Assembly: GCA_045652445.1 (NCBI GenBank)
Contig: JAZRUJ010000018.1
Coordinates: 1 to 8,038, forward strand
DNA: 8,038 nt
Reading direction: 5' to 3'
From: RGIG995 sp045652445
Lineage (GTDB): Bacteria > Bacillota > Clostridia > Oscillospirales > UBA644
Part shown: positions 6,477 to 8,038 of the stretch, piece by piece
How positions within the stretch are numbered: the first letter of the stretch is position 1
How the letters are laid out: each line of letters begins with the position of its first letter
The notes under the pieces: model-generated
What the model saw: only the letters and a program-made list of their open reading frames with translations
Told to the model about the DNA's origin: nothing
Databases searched by the model: none
Made by a program: the position numbers and the translations under genes

Positions 6477-6505
6477 ATTATACCATCGCCGGGGCGTGTT
6501 GTCAA
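6477..6505 (-). promoter_or_regulatory. Consensus sigma-A promoter of the phosphorylase-like/PAP2 operon
   Basis: The minus strand carries a perfect TTGACA (plus-strand 6500-6505) and a perfect TATAAT (6477-6482) exactly 17 nt apart. The spacer is unusually GC-rich (ACACGCCCCGGCGATGG) within A/T-rich surroundings. Transcription should begin near 6470, leaving a leader of about 57 nt. Confidence 0.88.
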
Positions 6506-6567
6506 TATTTTCTTCTTTGATTTTACCGATTTTTCTTCTTTGACACAAAAAATACGGAATTTTGCTC

Positions 6568-6596
6568 TTTACAGATCAAAAAAAATATGCTATAAT
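6568..6596 (+). promoter_or_regulatory. Promoter of the ProC-family gene, with extended -10
   Basis: TTTACA (6568-6573) and TATAAT (6591-6596) are 17 nt apart, and TGC directly before the -10 box makes an extended -10 element. Transcription would begin near 6603, about 56 nt before the start codon. The promoter is back to back with the minus-strand operon promoter, with about 62 nt between their -35 boxes. Confidence 0.85.
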
Positions 6597-6658
6597 AGTA
6601 AAATAGAAAATAATGTCGCTTTCGGGCGAAGTTTAAAAGATGGAAAGGATGAACACGC

Positions 6659-7471
6659 ATGTATACTTTGGGCTTTATCGGTGCCGGTCATATGGGCTCG
6701 GCTCTGATGGAAGGACTCATTTCCGGGAACGTGGTTTCTCCCGCCGCAATCTGTGCATACGATCCCGATGAAACAGTTCGCACTTCCCTGGCAGTCAAAG
6801 GTGTTACCGTTCTCGATGGAGAAGCCGATGTTGTAGCTTCTTCCAAAATCGTCATTTTGGCGGTGCGTCCCTCGGACGTTAAGATTGTTATGGAAAAAAT
6901 CCGCGATGCGGTATCTGTGAATAACGTTATCGTCAATCTTGCGGCAGGTGTTACTATTTCCGCCGCAAAGAAATATTTGGGAAAAGGCTGCAAATTGGTT
7001 CGTGCTATTCCCAACGTTGCTTGCGAATTTGGTAAGGGCATTACTGCAATGGCGTATGAAATGCCCATTACTTATCAGGAATTGGAAACCGTAAAGGCGT
7101 TGTTTGAATCTCTTGGGATTCTCCGGGTTGTGGAAGAAAAGAATCTTAACGATTATATTGCCGCTGCGGGCTCTGCTTCTGCATATTTTTATTATATGGT
7201 CAAAGCAATCGTCGAAGGTGCTGTGGCACAAGGTATTGATGCTGAAACTGCAGAACTGATGGCGAATCAGGTTTTGATCGGGGCTGCCAAAACAATGGAA
7301 ACCACTAAAAAACCCGCCGGGGAACTGTTGGCATCCGTTGCTACCCCCAAAGGGACGACTGCCGAAGCGATCAATGTGATGGAAAAGAGCGGTTTTTCTC
7401 AAATTATGGCAGATGCTATGTTGGCTTGCACCAAACGTGCCAACGATATGGATATCATCAATCAGCCCTAA
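6659..7471 (+). CDS. proC: Pyrroline-5-carboxylate reductase family protein (ProC-like)
   Basis: Pyrroline-5-carboxylate reductase uses NAD(P)H to make L-proline from pyrroline-5-carboxylate, the last step of proline synthesis, in the cytosol. The protein has 270 residues, the usual length. The Rossmann dinucleotide motif is GFIGAGHMGSAL at 5-16, a VRP turn at 69-71 replaces the common VKP, and NLAAGV at 93-98 follows. The C-terminal dimerisation and substrate domain contains RAIPNVACEFGKGITAM (115-131), AGSASAY (170-176) and VATPKGTTAEA (227-237). These correspond to MPNTPA, SGSGPAY and SPGGTT of standard enzymes but differ at several conserved positions. A ProC-family paralogue acting on a related imine is therefore possible. 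The start ATG has AAAGGA (6644-6649) 9 nt upstream. The gene stands alone, divergent from the phosphorylase-like operon. Confidence 0.8.
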   Translation: MYTLGFIGAGHMGSALMEGLISGNVVSPAAICAYDPDETVRTSLAVKGVTVLDGEADVVASSKIVILAVRPSDVKIVMEKIRDAVSVNNVIVNLAAGVTISAAKKYLGKGCKLVRAIPNVACEFGKGITAMAYEMPITYQELETVKALFESLGILRVVEEKNLNDYIAAAGSASAYFYYMVKAIVEGAVAQGIDAETAELMANQVLIGAAKTMETTKKPAGELLASVATPKGTTAEAINVMEKSGFSQIMADAMLACTKRANDMDIINQP

Positions 7472-7531
7472 CAGGAATGTGACTCTTTTGTGGGAAAAAT
7501 CATGTTTTTTCCATGGGAACGCAAAACAAAG

Positions 7532-7565
7532 TACCAAAAATGGTATATTGATTTTTTCTTTTGGT
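7532..7565 (+). terminator. Weak candidate terminator after the ProC-like gene
   Basis: A short hairpin, TACCA-AAAA-TGGTA (7532-7545), is followed after five bases by TTTTTTCTTTT. The stem is only 5 bp and the U-run is slightly displaced, so termination may be inefficient. A second weak hairpin (7493-7512, GGAAAAA/TTTTTCC) lies just before it without a T-run. Some read-through into the downstream ABC ATPase gene is possible. Confidence 0.35.
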
Positions 7566-7629
7566 TGTTTTAACTAAAAATTGACCACGAATTTTGGCTA
7601 ATTTGCCACTATGAAAAAATCATATTTTA

Positions 7630-7638
7630 TGGTATTAT
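7630..7638 (+). promoter_or_regulatory. Probable extended -10 promoter of the ABC ATPase gene
   Basis: TGGTATTAT gives a TGn-extended -10 element (TATTAT at 7633-7638) 46 nt before the GTG start. No good -35 hexamer lies at 16-18 nt. TTGCCA (7603-7608) is 24 nt away and TTGACC (7581-7586) is further. The promoter is plausible but weaker in appearance than the other promoters here and may need an activator. Confidence 0.45.
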
Positions 7639-7668
7639 GTAATAAGAAAATTTTGCAATTAAAAATCT

Positions 7669-7673
7669 GGAGG
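7669..7673 (+). promoter_or_regulatory. Ribosome binding site deciding the GTG start of the ABC ATPase
   Basis: GGAGG lies 10 nt before GTG at 7684. No ATG in frame gives a better start, and the family's usual N-terminus (a short strand leading into 'KVY') begins exactly here. This supports the non-ATG start. Confidence 0.8.
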
Positions 7674-7683
7674 TATATAAACA

Positions 7684-8038
7684 GTGGCAGGCTTAACATT
7701 AAAAGGAATTGGTAAGGTTTATGCCGGCGGGGTCCGTGCCGTTACCGATGTCAACCTCAAAATTAAAGATAAAGAATTTATCATTCTCGTTGGACCTTCC
7801 GGTTGCGGTAAGTCCACGACTCTTCGTATGATCGCCGGTCTGGAAGAAATCACCGAAGGTGAACTTCGCATTGATGAACGTCTGGTTAATGACGTTGCTC
7901 CCAAGGATCGCGATATTGCAATGGTGTTCCAGAACTATGCTCTGTACCCCCACATGACTGTATACGAAAACATGGCTTTCGGTCTGAAGCTCCGCAAGGT
8001 TTCCAAAGAAGAAATCAAGCGTCGCGTCGACGAAGCTG
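7684..8038 (+). CDS. MsmX/UgpC-type sugar ABC transporter ATP-binding protein, N-terminal part
   Basis: These are the first 118 codons of an ABC ATPase that runs off the window; members normally have about 360-380 residues. This family powers uptake of oligosaccharides or glycerol 3-phosphate through carbohydrate importers, at the inner face of the membrane. The fragment begins AGLTLKGIGKVYAGG after a GTG start. It shows Walker A GPSGCGKST at 37-45, the switch around PKDRDIAMVFQ with Q-loop Gln83, and the family-typical QNYALYPHMTVYENMAFGLKLR. The ABC signature, Walker B and the regulatory C-terminal domain are outside the window. In Bacillota such an ATPase often serves several sugar importers and stands apart from their permease genes. 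The solitary position here, with its own leader and ribosome binding site, fits that arrangement, but the downstream genes are not visible. Confidence 0.93.
   Translation, partial: MAGLTLKGIGKVYAGGVRAVTDVNLKIKDKEFIILVGPSGCGKSTTLRMIAGLEEITEGELRIDERLVNDVAPKDRDIAMVFQNYALYPHMTVYENMAFGLKLRKVSKEEIKRRVDEA

Noticed and set aside
6414..6548. A 45-codon N-terminal extension of the phosphorylase-like protein
   Set aside because: The promoter (6477-6505) and predicted transcription start lie inside it. The extra residues show no family similarity, and a ribosome binding site precedes the internal ATG.
7513..7527. A possible CcpA (cre) site, ATGGGAACGCAAAAC, before the sugar ABC ATPase
   Set aside because: It shares the central ACGC-like core but misses three conserved positions of the cre consensus and lies far upstream of the likely promoter.
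6590..7537. A 315-codon minus-strand open frame opposite the ProC-like gene
   Set aside because: It is rich in His, Cys, Asn and Phe, matches no family, lies exactly antisense to a well-supported gene, and has no promoter or ribosome binding site of its own. It is a codon-bias shadow.
7652..7665. TTTGCAATTAAAAA repeated from 917-930
   Set aside because: It is a 14-nt match between two A/T-rich intergenic sequences, with no further similarity in flanks or context. It is probably coincidence.

Overview
The window reads as an ordinary chromosomal segment of a low-to-moderate-GC Gram-positive bacterium, most likely an anaerobic Clostridia-type Bacillota. The evidence is consensus sigma-A promoters (TTGACA/TATAAT with 17-nt spacers), AGGAGG-type ribosome binding sites, A/T-rich intergenic DNA with hairpin-plus-T-run terminators, and a gene set typical of that group. 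I cannot name a genus from sequence alone. No phage, IS, CRISPR, tRNA or rRNA signature is visible, and no stretch longer than about 300 bases lacks a gene.

Layout, left to right. (1) The 3' end of a type II topoisomerase A subunit (GyrA/ParC, plus strand) enters from the left edge and ends at a strong hairpin. That hairpin also terminates the convergent gene. (2) A minus-strand gene for a seven-helix YwaF/TMEM164-like membrane protein has its own promoter. (3) A minus-strand two-gene unit, htpG then pfkA (Hsp90 chaperone and ATP-dependent phosphofructokinase), is driven by a near-perfect promoter and closed by a 34-bp perfect palindrome. (4) A second minus-strand two-gene unit holds a divergent nucleoside-phosphorylase-fold protein followed 12 nt later by a PAP2 lipid-phosphatase-type membrane protein. 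It has a consensus promoter, a stem-loop at the predicted 5' end of its mRNA, and an intrinsic terminator. (5) Divergent from this, on the plus strand, is a ProC-family pyrroline-5-carboxylate reductase. (6) The first 118 codons of an MsmX/UgpC-type sugar ABC transporter ATPase start at GTG and run off the right edge.

The genes are mostly housekeeping: DNA topology, protein folding, glycolysis, amino-acid metabolism and sugar import. I find no convincing new multi-gene system. The points most worth following are the nucleoside-phosphorylase-like protein, which appears to lack several phosphate- and ribose-binding residues yet sits in a tight operon with PAP2; a PfkA with an altered allosteric site and an 18-residue insertion; the candidate Cys/His pair in the YwaF/TMEM164-like protein; and motif departures in the ProC homologue.
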